From the NCBI RefSeq assembly GCF_014201585.1, contig NZ_JACHES010000001.1, forward strand, positions 1 through 64,000: a stretch of 64,000 bases of DNA. The letters are read 5' to 3'. A program made the position numbers and the translations under genes. Below, in pieces: positions 8,061-17,180 of this stretch; position 1 is the first letter of the stretch, and each line of letters opens with the position of its first letter. A model generated the notes under the pieces. The model worked only from the letters and a program-made list of their open reading frames with translations. It did no database searches and had not been told where the DNA came from. This DNA is from Anoxybacillus tengchongensis (GTDB lineage: Bacteria; Bacillota; Bacilli; Bacillales; Anoxybacillaceae).

Positions 8061-9551
8061 ATGGCGTATGAAGCACTTATGTTTGATCTTGACGGTACGT
8101 TAGTTGATACTTCAGCAATAAAAACGTGGAGAGAAAAAAGATTATGGCACGAGTGTATACGGCATTTCCGCTTTACTCGTTTCAATCCACATGTACGTTT
8201 GTTATTAAATAATATACAAAACAAAAAAATTGGAATTGTCACAAATGCTCCGTACATGTATGCTGAACCGCTTTTAAAATATCACGGTATTCGTTATGAT
8301 GCACTTATTTCCTATGAAAAAAATCGAAACAACAAACCATATCCAGATCCATTATTTCGTTGTGCCCAACATATGAATGTTCACATTAAACATTGTATAT
8401 ACGTTGGAAATGAAGCGATCGATATTGCAGCAGCGAAAGCAGCAGGCTGTACATCTGTGGCATATGTGAATACATATAGTGAAATCGAACAATTGCTTGT
8501 TCATATGCCTCATTTGATCATTAATAATTTTTTAGATTTACAGCATATACTAACCGAAGAGAAAGAGATGAAGAAAACAGCTCAAAAACGTTTTGAACAG
8601 GCATTAGAGGAAAAACACAAGGGGAATGGCTCGGGATATTTTCGCTATCTCAGAGAGGCAAGCGATCAAGGACATGGACTTGCACAGTATTATCTTGCTA
8701 AGTTGTTACGCAAAAACCCCCATCTTCTTCACGAAGGGAAAAATGTACACGACTTGTTGTGGAGTGCTGCAATGAAAATGATACCAGAAGCCATTTTTGA
8801 ACTTGGTCAATTGTTTGAAAAGGAAAATGAATGGGAGAAAGCAAAACATTTTTATCGTGTTGCTGCTCATATGGGTTACGCTCCCGCACAATATTTTTTT
8901 GCAAAGATGAAATTACGAACTCCGTTTTCACACATGAAATTGCATATTGCTTATCATTGGATAAAAAAGTGTAGTGAAAAACTTAACCAAACTCTCCCTC
9001 TTTTAAACCAAGTGGAGAAAATTGTGCAATTTGAAAACGACCTAAGACAGCATTTCCACTATGACAAAGGAAATGAAATTTTTTTTATATGCAACTACCT
9101 TCCAAACGAAAAATATAAAGATGAATATTCTATGCGTATATTAGGTGTAAAGGAACGGAAGCAGGCGGATATTGCCTATTTTTGTGAGCGTATTTCTCCT
9201 CTTATTTCAGACGACATCGTAATATGTTGCTTTCCTTCTTCAGATCATCGTAATATTTTGACAGGCATACGTGAAATTGCTCAATTTGTTGCACAAGAGA
9301 AAGGGATAGATGGCACGGATTGTCTCGTTAGATGGAAAAGCCGTGAGAAAAGTTCTTATGGTGGAGAAAGAAATATACAGTCACATGTGCAAACAATGAA
9401 AGTTTTTAAGCGAGAAAAAATTGTGGGAAAGCATGTGCTCCTTTTAGATGATGTTACAACATCAGGAAGTTCACTTCGGGCGGGTGAGCAGTTACTTCTT
9501 GAATCAGGTGCCTTATATGTGACAAAACTTGCCCTCGGAAAAACGAAATGA
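8061..9551 (+). CDS. HAD phosphatase-Sel1 repeat-phosphoribosyltransferase fusion (ShosT-like)
   Basis: This 496-aa protein has three parts. Residues 1-165 are a HAD hydrolase: DLDGT with D9/D11, VTN at 60-62, K92 in KPYPDP, and VGNEAID with D121, where the usual first Asp of motif IV is Asn. Residues 170-320 contain Sel1/TPR-like helices (SDQGHGLAQYYLAKLL, AAHMGYAPAQYFFAKM). Residues 335-496 are a phosphoribosyltransferase with the PRPP loop LLDDVTTSGSS at 461-471. HAD-PRTase proteins beside DprA proteins are known from ShosTA-type toxin-antitoxin/anti-phage loci, and I infer the same kind of role. The ATG at 8061 has GAGGGG 8 nt before it; the ATG at 8055 is too close. It overlaps the potential upstream start of the DprA gene. 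A salvage enzyme is the alternative. Confidence 0.7.
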   Translation: MAYEALMFDLDGTLVDTSAIKTWREKRLWHECIRHFRFTRFNPHVRLLLNNIQNKKIGIVTNAPYMYAEPLLKYHGIRYDALISYEKNRNNKPYPDPLFRCAQHMNVHIKHCIYVGNEAIDIAAAKAAGCTSVAYVNTYSEIEQLLVHMPHLIINNFLDLQHILTEEKEMKKTAQKRFEQALEEKHKGNGSGYFRYLREASDQGHGLAQYYLAKLLRKNPHLLHEGKNVHDLLWSAAMKMIPEAIFELGQLFEKENEWEKAKHFYRVAAHMGYAPAQYFFAKMKLRTPFSHMKLHIAYHWIKKCSEKLNQTLPLLNQVEKIVQFENDLRQHFHYDKGNEIFFICNYLPNEKYKDEYSMRILGVKERKQADIAYFCERISPLISDDIVICCFPSSDHRNILTGIREIAQFVAQEKGIDGTDCLVRWKSREKSSYGGERNIQSHVQTMKVFKREKIVGKHVLLLDDVTTSGSSLRAGEQLLLESGALYVTKLALGKTK

Positions 9552-9571
9552 GGATAAGGAAGGGGAACGTC

Positions 9572-10555
9572 ATGCGAACATTATGGTTAGCTTTCACATT
9601 TGTTCGAGGCCTTGGGGCAAAAAGAATAAAGAATATATATGATACGATGCCACAGTTAACGGAAAATTATTTTCATGATGATGAACAAAAGCATATATTA
9701 ATGAAAGTGATTAAAAATAAAAATATTTTAGATGTTTTATTTCATGAAAAAACAATGAAAGAGTATATAAAGCAAGCACAAGAAGTAATATGGCATCATC
9801 AAAAGCAAGATATAAACGTCATTACAATTGGAGACGAGTATTATCCAAAATTATTGAAAAAGCTAGATGATCCTCCGATTGCTCTCTACTGTAAAGGAAA
9901 TATTGAATTATTACAAACATCTGATCATATTGCTATCGTCGGCACACGCCATCCAACGGAAATCGGGAAAAAGTTTGCACGAAGGATTGCAGAAGTATTT
10001 GTCGAAAAAGGATATTGTATTGTTAGTGGGCTAGCTATAGGAATTGATACGGAAGCTCATATTGGTACGTTAGATGCGAAAGGAAAAACCGTTGCCGTTT
10101 TAGCAGGTGGTCTTCATTCAATTTTTCCAAAAGAAAATACAAATTTAGCACACCGAATTATTGAAAATGGGGGGGTGCTTATATCCGAGCAAGCGATTGG
10201 ATCCCCAGCATTTCGAGCTGCATTTGTACAAAGGGATCGCATTCAAAGTGGATTGTCTTTAGCTGTTTGTCCAGTACAGACAGATATCGAAGGAGGGACA
10301 CAAAACACCATTCAATTTGCACGCAAACAAAATCGCTTATTGTTTTGTCCTGTTCCAATTGAGAATGTCCCAGCAACTCGTGGAATTTTTAAACTATTAG
10401 AAGAAGATGCTATTCCTTTGAAGACTTCAAGTGATCTGCCCTATATTATACAAAATATTGAAAACAAAAAGGTTGAGCTACTTGAAGATAATAAACAAAG
10501 TAGCAAGCCGATACTTAACTGCAAGACAGTTGAGCAATTAAATTTGTTTGACTAA
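9572..10555 (+). CDS. DprA/Smf-family DNA-binding protein (ShosA-like)
   Basis: This 327-aa protein has the DprA Rossmann fold: VGTRHPT at 123-129, SGLAIGIDTEAH at 152-163, and the FVQRDRIQSGLSL region at 218-230, where chromosomal DprA usually has RNR. Classical DprA loads RecA on incoming single-stranded DNA. A copy in a defence island directly behind a HAD-PRTase gene fits the antitoxin or DNA-sensing partner of ShosTA-type systems (inference). It lacks a recognisable C-terminal winged helix. An ATG at 9548 overlaps the upstream stop. The ATG at 9572 has AAGGGG about 8 nt before it and is preferred. Its AT-rich codon use resembles the two genes after it. Confidence 0.75.
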   Translation: MRTLWLAFTFVRGLGAKRIKNIYDTMPQLTENYFHDDEQKHILMKVIKNKNILDVLFHEKTMKEYIKQAQEVIWHHQKQDINVITIGDEYYPKLLKKLDDPPIALYCKGNIELLQTSDHIAIVGTRHPTEIGKKFARRIAEVFVEKGYCIVSGLAIGIDTEAHIGTLDAKGKTVAVLAGGLHSIFPKENTNLAHRIIENGGVLISEQAIGSPAFRAAFVQRDRIQSGLSLAVCPVQTDIEGGTQNTIQFARKQNRLLFCPVPIENVPATRGIFKLLEEDAIPLKTSSDLPYIIQNIENKKVELLEDNKQSSKPILNCKTVEQLNLFD

Positions 10556-10581
10556 TCTTCCGGAAAGGATATGTTTTTTGT

Positions 10582-11889
10582 ATGGTCAGTCAACTTGATG
10601 AAATGATCAAACTTATTAATGCTGGAAATTTACAAGAAGCAAAAAAACAGTTTTGTGAAAAAGCTAGTTCATTGAGCAAATATGATTATTTTAAACTGTC
10701 AAAACATTTATCAGAACGTGAATACCACTTGGAAAGCATGAGCGTGCTAAAAAAAGGTTTAGAGTATTTTCCGAAAAATGAATATCTTATTCGGAGTCTC
10801 GTTCCTAAAGTATATAAGCATATTATTCGTCGTTTTTATAATGAAAAGCATATTCCAGAAGAACAATATACAGCAACAATTGAATATATTGATCGTATAT
10901 TAGAAGAAATGAACCGAGGGGAGTACAGTTATATTTATTTAAGACATGTGGACTATTTACTAACAAAACAAAACGTAAATAAGGAGATAGTCTTAGCTTA
11001 TTTACAGCGTCTCAAAGGATTTCCGTTAAGCAAAGATGCTTATAAAAATGGAGAACAGTCGTTTCCATCCCCATATGAAAAGTGGGTGACGAAAACGGCA
11101 AAGCTTCAGTTTGAATTAAAGCAATACACACGATGTATAGAGACCGTGAATGAGGCATTGAAAGCTCCGATTTCTTGGCATTATCATAACGATATTTGGC
11201 TTTTACGATTAAAAGCGCGTTCTTTGTGCTTTCTTGGAGAAATAACCGATGCGGTTCGCATATATGAAGAATTGTTACTTAAACATCCAACGTGGTTTAT
11301 GTATCGGGAAATGGCTGAGTGTTATGAAAACATAGGAGAGCGACAAAAAGCGTTGTATTATGGAGCGAAAGCTTGTTTAAGTCGTGATGCTGAGCCAATG
11401 AAATGTGGAAAGTTATATACAATGATGTATGAATGGCTTGTTGAAAGTGAGGAGTATATGGCGTTTGTACATATAGACTATATCATTCAAGTCTATAAGG
11501 AAAACGATTTTCACGTAGATGAAAAAACGAAAAAATTACATGAACGCATATGCCAAAAATACGAGCAGCCAAAAAACATTCGTCAAACGTTAGAAAGGTT
11601 TTGGTTTCATATCATTGAGAGGATAATACCACGACACGAAGGAACGATTTGTAAGCTTCTTCCTAATGGGAAAACAGGATTCATTGAATATGGCAATAAG
11701 CAAAAAATTTATTTTAAAAAATCTGATGTACGTTTTCCAAAGAAACTTGTGCAAGAGGGAAAAAAGGTGACGTTTTTTATCGAAGAGTCGTTTGATTTTG
11801 CGAAAAATCGGCGTTCGCAAATCGCACAATATATTTGTGAGGTGAACGATGAAGAACATTGCCCCAAAAGCATTCCAATGTCCAAATGA
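10582..11889 (+). CDS. TPR protein with C-terminal cold-shock/OB-like domain
   Basis: The function is not known. The 435-aa protein is mostly paired helices of TPR type (for example EAKKQFCEKASSLSKYDYFK, then repeated units through about residue 300). It ends in a region near 350-420 that resembles a cold-shock domain. In that region TGFIEYGNKQKIYFKKSDV mimics the RNP1/RNP2 arrangement of nucleic-acid-binding OB folds. There is no signal peptide or membrane helix. It sits 26 nt behind the DprA-like gene and overlaps the next gene, so all four are likely co-transcribed. A plausible job is sensing RNA or single-stranded DNA for the operon (inference). Confidence 0.6.
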   Translation: MVSQLDEMIKLINAGNLQEAKKQFCEKASSLSKYDYFKLSKHLSEREYHLESMSVLKKGLEYFPKNEYLIRSLVPKVYKHIIRRFYNEKHIPEEQYTATIEYIDRILEEMNRGEYSYIYLRHVDYLLTKQNVNKEIVLAYLQRLKGFPLSKDAYKNGEQSFPSPYEKWVTKTAKLQFELKQYTRCIETVNEALKAPISWHYHNDIWLLRLKARSLCFLGEITDAVRIYEELLLKHPTWFMYREMAECYENIGERQKALYYGAKACLSRDAEPMKCGKLYTMMYEWLVESEEYMAFVHIDYIIQVYKENDFHVDEKTKKLHERICQKYEQPKNIRQTLERFWFHIIERIIPRHEGTICKLLPNGKTGFIEYGNKQKIYFKKSDVRFPKKLVQEGKKVTFFIEESFDFAKNRRSQIAQYICEVNDEEHCPKSIPMSK

Positions 11890-12361
11890 CTTGTTTCATG
11901 AAATTGAAAAAAGATTGCACACGCATGAGTTAGTTATATACTCTAGAAAAGATCATCCATATCATTTTATTTTAGAAGTGGGAACGAAAGAGAGAAAAAT
12001 TGGTAGAATAAAGTGTCATTACAATAAATTTTTTCGTTGTACATCTGTGGAGATGATTGATGCTATGGATGACATTTATCCTTTGCTTGTTCAGCTGTTT
12101 CCAATAAAAAAGATAAAGGATAATCAAGTCGATGAACTTGCTCGTTATTTAATAATTAACTACCATTTCGAAGTTCATATTATTCATCGTGATCGTGTAA
12201 GAACATGCTACGAAATTCGTTTTAGGGATCAGTTCATTTGGGTAAATATAGAAAACAAACATGAAAATTCATGCACATATGTACAAGGTGATTTGGATTT
12301 CTTTGACGAAGTGTACCATATTTATATTGACTTTGAACGTATCATAAGACAAACACAGTAA
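11849..12361 (+). CDS. Unrecognised 170-aa protein, last gene of the PRTase-DprA operon
   Basis: I do not recognise this protein. It is 170 aa, rich in aromatic and basic residues, with no signal peptide, membrane helix or obvious catalytic motif. The start overlaps the preceding gene by 41 nt and has a strong GAGGTGAACG ribosome site, so it is probably translated from the same message. It ends just before the leader of CRISPR array 1. The overlap suggests a functional link to the TPR-OB protein. Confidence 0.55.
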   Translation: MKNIAPKAFQCPNDLFHEIEKRLHTHELVIYSRKDHPYHFILEVGTKERKIGRIKCHYNKFFRCTSVEMIDAMDDIYPLLVQLFPIKKIKDNQVDELARYLIINYHFEVHIIHRDRVRTCYEIRFRDQFIWVNIENKHENSCTYVQGDLDFFDEVYHIYIDFERIIRQTQ

Positions 12362-12382
12362 AATCCACTTATTGTGAATTTC

Positions 12383-12559
12383 TTCACAACTGTCGTCGAC
12401 CCCCAATCGTGCAAAAACCCCGGGGGATCGACGACAGTTTGTATGTTGCAATTTTTTCAGTTGTATCAACGGATATAGACTATTGACTGAATTTTCGAAT
12501 GTATGTATAATATCAATGTATAGCTTTTCCATGTGTTGATTTATCAACATTTTTTTGGG
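12383..12559 (+). promoter_or_regulatory. Leader of CRISPR array 1 with promoter and stem-loop
   Basis: A non-coding leader lies before the first repeat and is nearly identical to the leader of array 2. It holds a strong stem-loop at 12388-12439 (AACTGTCGTCGA pairs with TCGACGACAGTT, with an inner CCCCC/GGGGG). It also holds a sigmaA-type promoter: TTGACT at 12483-12488, a 17-nt gap, TATAAT at 12506-12511. Transcription would start about 40 nt before the first repeat. The last bases before the repeat (TTTTTTGGGG) are shared and may be part of the integration signal. Confidence 0.85.
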
Positions 12560-14219
12560 GTTTGTATCGTACCTATGAGGAATTGAAACATTGTATAGCG
12601 CTGATCTGGCCGTTTTCTGTATAGAAGAGTTTGTATCGTACCTATGAGGAATTGAAACTCGGGTCAATAAAGAAAACTATTTTGAAGTTGAAAACGCGTT
12701 TGTATCGTACCTATGAGGAATTGAAACTTTCAGTATCGCTGAATTAAGCCGTTTTCACTTACTCCCAGTTTGTATCGTACCTATGAGGAATTGAAACATC
12801 GTATTAAACGCGGAGATACATGTACGATTGAAGCAGGTTTGTATCGTACCTATGAGGAATTGAAACTCAATCTTTTTCAAGCGTTCAAAATAAATCGGCA
12901 TCGGTTTGTATCGTACCTATGAGGAATTGAAACTGATACAACAAGATTGCTGAAAAAAATGTCGAAATGGTTTGTATCGTACCTATGAGGAATTGAAACA
13001 CCCACGGCGCAGGACAATTTTTTCTGGTGATGTCATGTTTGTATCGTACCTATGAGGAATTGAAACGGACTTGACTTAGACACGTTGATTCTAATCATTC
13101 TGTTTGTATCGTACCTATGAGGAATTGAAACTGTTCTGCGACGACTAAAAGGCCCTTCTGCCATCCGTAGTTTGTATCGTACCTATGAGGAATTGAAACG
13201 CGAATACAATCGTGTATTCGCCGTCCGCAACCCATTTCGTTTGTATCGTACCTATGAGGAATTGAAACGATGCTTGCAATCGGAAGAGGAGGTAGCTAGG
13301 TGGATAGAGTTTGTATCGTACCTATGAGGAATTGAAACATTTCGATACAACTTTTTGAAGCGTGAAAAATCCTTGTTTGTATCGTACCTATGAGGAATTG
13401 AAACCTAAAAATTTCATTTTTACTTCCTCCTTTGTTTGTAAGTTTGTATCGTACCTATGAGGAATTGAAACAAGTTATCTTCTGTTGTTTTTTCTATTTG
13501 TACTTCAACCGTTTGTATCGTACCTATGAGGAATTGAAACACGACGAAAGATGGCTTCTCTTTCGTCGACTTCTCCTGCGTTTGTATCGTACCTATGAGG
13601 AATTGAAACATGAAGATTTTTCAATAATTGGAATGAGAAATCTCAATGGTTTGTATCGTACCTATGAGGAATTGAAACTATGAATGGGTGTGGATAGATG
13701 ACGAAGCAGGCCAAAGCGTTTGTATCGTACCTATGAGGAATTGAAACTCGCTAATTTTCCGCTCAATTTTTCTGAAGGTATGGTTGTTTGTATCGTACCT
13801 ATGAGGAATTGAAACGTGCAGAGGCGTACAAGCATTGGGCTGTCCTGTTGGAGTTTGTATCGTACCTATGAGGAATTGAAACTCCACTCCGTCACGATTT
13901 GTAAGAACGCTTGTGATTTTTGTTTGTATCGTACCTATGAGGAATTGAAACAAGGCAATGGCTGATATATTTGATAGCATTTCGGATGTTTGTATCGTAC
14001 CTATGAGGAATTGAAACCGCCCATCTTCTAAATTTTTCAATCCGCTTTTCCATTCGTTTGTATCGTACCTATGAGGAATTGAAACCCATACCAAACAACA
14101 TTCCACGCAGCATACCCGATTTCCGTTTGTATCGTACCTATGAGGAATTGAAACGCAGAAATGCAATATTCGCTCGCACGAGATGAAGAAATTTGTATCG
14201 TACCTATAAGGATTAAAAA
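12560..14219 (+). CRISPR. CRISPR array 1: 24 identical repeats plus a degenerate last one, 24 spacers
   Basis: The 30-bp repeat starts GTTTGTATCG and ends GAGGAATTGAAAC. Twenty-four copies from 12560 to 14154 are identical. A 25th copy at 14191-14219 has decayed (ATTTGTATCG... GGATTAAAAAA), marking the trailer end and confirming the plus orientation. Spacers are 35-40 nt. The ATTGAAAC end is the usual 8-nt 5' handle of type I-B and type III crRNAs. Leader at the left, decay at the right. Confidence 0.99.
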
Positions 14220-14256
14220 AGCTGTTCCGAAGTGTTGTTCGGAACAGCTTTTATGT
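14217..14256. terminator. Bidirectional terminator between array 1 and the nuclease gene
   Basis: AAAGCTGTTCCGA and TCGGAACAGCTTT form a perfect 13-bp stem around an 8-nt loop, with A and T runs on both sides. It can end both the pre-crRNA and the minus-strand nuclease transcript. Confidence 0.85.
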
Positions 14257-14259
14257 TGT

Positions 14260-14883
14260 TTATACGTTCCAGAGACCTTTCTTTTGTTGGCGTGCTTTTC
14301 GTTCAGCCTCAAGAAAACGTTGTTGATACTTTACATTTGGTTGAATCGTCATCACACGTGCGTATCCGTCTTTGACGAGCGTTTCGTTGTAAAGCTCTTT
14401 TCCAATCCAAACGTATGCTAGGAATCTGCCGTATTTATCTTTTATTCCTACATCGAACTCAAGTGTAACTGTTTGATTAGTCAATCGTTTTTTTGTGTAA
14501 TTAGATGCTTCTTTTCCATATTTCTCGACTGGTTTTTGAGGATGGACGGTTTCTGGTGTATTAACCCCAATGAAACGAACTCGTGACGTTGCGCCGTTAG
14601 AGAAGCGTACATCGATCGTGTCGCCATCTACTACACGAATGACTTTTACGATATGTTTTGAGTTCACACGAATAGTAGGGACACTCGTGGCTTTACTTTT
14701 TTGGCGAATAATGTTGCCATTTTTATCATGATAATGATACTTTCCCGTTTCTAGCCCCCATTTTTCACAATTAGTTCGACAAGTATGTCCACCATTTGCA
14801 TCTGTTTTTCCTGGATGGGCGTATGCGGAAGAAGTAAATAAAAAAATGAAAGCAATGAGAAAAGAAAATATGGCTCTAAACAA
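14260..14883 (-). CDS. Secreted thermonuclease (SNase-like) with YHYH-type N-terminal segment
   Basis: This is a 207-aa exported nuclease of the staphylococcal nuclease family, expected to degrade DNA and RNA outside the cell. Residues 1-22 are a signal peptide ending SSAYA. Residues 23-60 carry HPGKTDANGGHTCRTNC and KYHYHDKNG, a metal/cell-wall-associated segment often seen before such domains. The SNase core shows VVDGDTID, RFIGVNTPET and DKYGRFLAYVW; the usual Ca-binding Asp before TPE is Asn here. It starts at TTG, with AGGAGGAAG before it. The gene is oriented against all the surrounding CRISPR genes, converges on array 1, and may be a chance insertion. Confidence 0.87.
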   Translation of the reverse strand: MFRAIFSFLIAFIFLFTSSAYAHPGKTDANGGHTCRTNCEKWGLETGKYHYHDKNGNIIRQKSKATSVPTIRVNSKHIVKVIRVVDGDTIDVRFSNGATSRVRFIGVNTPETVHPQKPVEKYGKEASNYTKKRLTNQTVTLEFDVGIKDKYGRFLAYVWIGKELYNETLVKDGYARVMTIQPNVKYQQRFLEAERKARQQKKGLWNV

Positions 14884-15194
14884 AATGACTTCCTCCTTCG
14901 TCCTCTATATTTTTTGCTCCCGTTCCTATTATTTGTATATTTAAATATTATGTCAAGAAAATGAAGAAGATAGATGGATATTTGGGAGCTTCTGATTTCG
15001 AATTTATTAATATAATGATTGAATATGTCATGTTTTAAATTATGAAAATTTATTGAAATTTAGTTTTATTTGACAAAAAACGACAACATTTTCTTTTCTT
15101 TTTCGGTAGAATCGTTACATAGGATGAGATATAAAAATATCTTTTTAGACAAAATTTATTTTTATGCTATTTTGCACTGAAGTAGGTGGTTGCT
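14884..15194. other. AT-rich intergenic region with divergent promoters for the nuclease and the cas8b operon
   Basis: About 310 bp separate the nuclease start from cas8b. It is very AT-rich and must hold both divergent promoters. A TTGACA at 15070-15075 is the best -35 candidate for the cas operon, but no good -10 lies 16-18 nt after it, so no promoter is called. No small gene or repeat was found. Confidence 0.5.
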
Positions 15195-17156
15195 ATGATT
15201 AAAACTATTTACTCTCTAGGTCATAAGTATATGATCGATGAAAATCCTTCTATAGTACAAGCTATAACGTTACCGCTTGAAAAGCCGGATGATACTATAA
15301 AATATGCCGTTATCATCGATCTGTCACTGCAAACGAAAAAGGTTCAACTGTCCCTAAAAGAGATCGGATCATCTACTTCTACCGATCTCTTGTGGATCGG
15401 AACAGCAGATGGAGCAGCAAGCCCGCAGTGGTACGGTACTGTAAGAAACATCGAATATTTACTAGGACAAACAATTCCGAACTTACTTGAGCGCTGGGAT
15501 CGAGAAGACTCTTATTATCGTCTTCTAAAAGAAGCTCATCAATTGTTCTTTCTTGATCTTGGCGCTACTAAAAAATCAGATGAGAGATATCGTTATGTGT
15601 TTAATCCAATCTATATTGGCGGTACGTTGACGGAAGTAGACGGAAAAAAAGCAGTTAGTGAGGTAGCTAAGCAGTTTCAGCATTTTGTTGAAAAAGAAGC
15701 ACACGTAAACAGCAAAGATGTTCTTTTATATTCTTTAGCTATTGATGGCAAGCTTATTGTGAAGCAACCAGAGTACGAGAGATTGGTGATTTCTGAAAAG
15801 TTTAGTGTATTTAAGGACGCAGAAGAAGGTATATGTGCGCTTACAAATAAAAAAGCTCCTGTTACGGGCGAAACTACAAAATTAAAGTTTAACTACTACA
15901 TAAATGATAAAATCAGCTTTGCGAGTGACTTGGATAAAAAATCGTTTGTAAAAAATTTATCAATTTCCAAAGAAGCCTATCAAGCAATTATGGCTGGGGA
16001 AGCATACATCCTTAGAGATTTTAACACCCGCTTTAGTGGCCTCCCTTGCTATATTATCCCAGACTTTTTATATGATGTTCCATTTGCGAACACACCTCTC
16101 CAAGACATTAGTGAACGTATCCGACGATTCATTCGTACAGTGAAAACAGTTGAGACAGCAGAGTTTTTGTATAGAGATATTGAAGATTACAAGTTATTTG
16201 AAGAGCAAATGGATAATTATATTTCTCTACATTTTCTTTTTTATACAAAATCGAAAGCTTCTCTAAAGATTAACAAACTGATATCCGACGTCCCTTTGAC
16301 TTATCTACGAGCTCTGGGGAGAGGAATGAGAAATGTTGAAGATATTGGGCGTCGCTTTTTTAGTAGTGGAAAATTTAATTTAGGGTTAGATGCTATTTAT
16401 TATTTAATTCCAATGCGTACCCAACGAGGAGAAAACTTAGAAAAACGAAAAATATTGTATGTTTATGAGTCTTTGTTAACAAATAAGTCTATTTCTTATC
16501 AATGGCTTGTCACGCAATTTGTGCAATTGGCTAAAGTTCATATGTATGCAAATTACGACCTTTATCAATATAATAGCAAAAAAGAATATAATGATTTTCA
16601 ACTTATCGATTCGATGATACACGCACAGTTATTTTTGAAGCTCTTGTACAGGCTTAATTTAATAAAGGAGGGAAGAGAAATGACAGGTATTTTATATGAT
16701 TTGCCTGATGCAGAAATGGCGGAATATATGGAAACGATGAACTATATGACTGCACAAAGAGCGTTATTTTTGCTCGGTTATTTAATTGCTCGAATTGGGG
16801 CAGAACAGGTTAAGAGATCTAACGAACGGTCAGAAGCTCTTGGACAAGCTAGAGCAGGGAAAACAGCGAGTAAACCTATTTTATCAAAAATTAATTACCA
16901 TGGAATGAACAAGCAAAAAGTGATGATGCTTTCTACTGAAGTGTTTGAAAAACTTCGCCAACTGAAAATTGCGTCTTTGTATAATGAGTCGATTTATGCA
17001 GCGCACAAGCATTTACTAGATGTAGCACTACGGGAAAAATGGAGTTTGTCAGATCGTGAAAGCGTCTTTTATTTACTGTCTGGTTATGCTTATGGAACAA
17101 AACGAATTTTAGAAAACGCCAAAAAAGGCAAGACAGAATTAGATAATGAAGAATAA
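15195..17156 (+). CDS. cas8b: Type I-B Cascade large subunit Cas8b (Csh1 type)
   Basis: Cas8b is the large subunit of the type I-B Cascade complex, which recognises the PAM and recruits Cas3. The 653-aa protein matches the Csh1/TM1802 family in size and place (first gene, before cas7b). A remnant Cys site is seen in GICALTNKKAPVTGET. The long C-terminal half is helical, as expected where the Cas11-like region lies; in I-B systems a separate small subunit can arise from an internal start here. The ATG at 15195 is preceded by AGGTGG; the GTG at 15186 overlaps that site and is less likely. Confidence 0.85.
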   Translation: MIKTIYSLGHKYMIDENPSIVQAITLPLEKPDDTIKYAVIIDLSLQTKKVQLSLKEIGSSTSTDLLWIGTADGAASPQWYGTVRNIEYLLGQTIPNLLERWDREDSYYRLLKEAHQLFFLDLGATKKSDERYRYVFNPIYIGGTLTEVDGKKAVSEVAKQFQHFVEKEAHVNSKDVLLYSLAIDGKLIVKQPEYERLVISEKFSVFKDAEEGICALTNKKAPVTGETTKLKFNYYINDKISFASDLDKKSFVKNLSISKEAYQAIMAGEAYILRDFNTRFSGLPCYIIPDFLYDVPFANTPLQDISERIRRFIRTVKTVETAEFLYRDIEDYKLFEEQMDNYISLHFLFYTKSKASLKINKLISDVPLTYLRALGRGMRNVEDIGRRFFSSGKFNLGLDAIYYLIPMRTQRGENLEKRKILYVYESLLTNKSISYQWLVTQFVQLAKVHMYANYDLYQYNSKKEYNDFQLIDSMIHAQLFLKLLYRLNLIKEGREMTGILYDLPDAEMAEYMETMNYMTAQRALFLLGYLIARIGAEQVKRSNERSEALGQARAGKTASKPILSKINYHGMNKQKVMMLSTEVFEKLRQLKIASLYNESIYAAHKHLLDVALREKWSLSDRESVFYLLSGYAYGTKRILENAKKGKTELDNEE

Positions 17157-17180
17157 TGTCGAAAGCGAGGAGAAGATGCG

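Noticed and set aside
8061-8560. Simple phosphoglycolate phosphatase (Gph) call for the HAD protein
   Set aside because: The HAD part is only the first third; Sel1-like repeats and a PRTase domain follow in the same frame, and motif IV is altered.
13420-14312. Long minus-strand reading frames through array 1 with repeated FQFLIGTIQT-like peptides
   Set aside because: They are translations of the CRISPR repeat in frames that happen to stay open; spacing follows the repeat unit and no ribosome site exists.
15070-15112. TTGACA with a later TAGAAT as cas8b promoter
   Set aside because: The gap of over 30 nt is not compatible with sigmaA.
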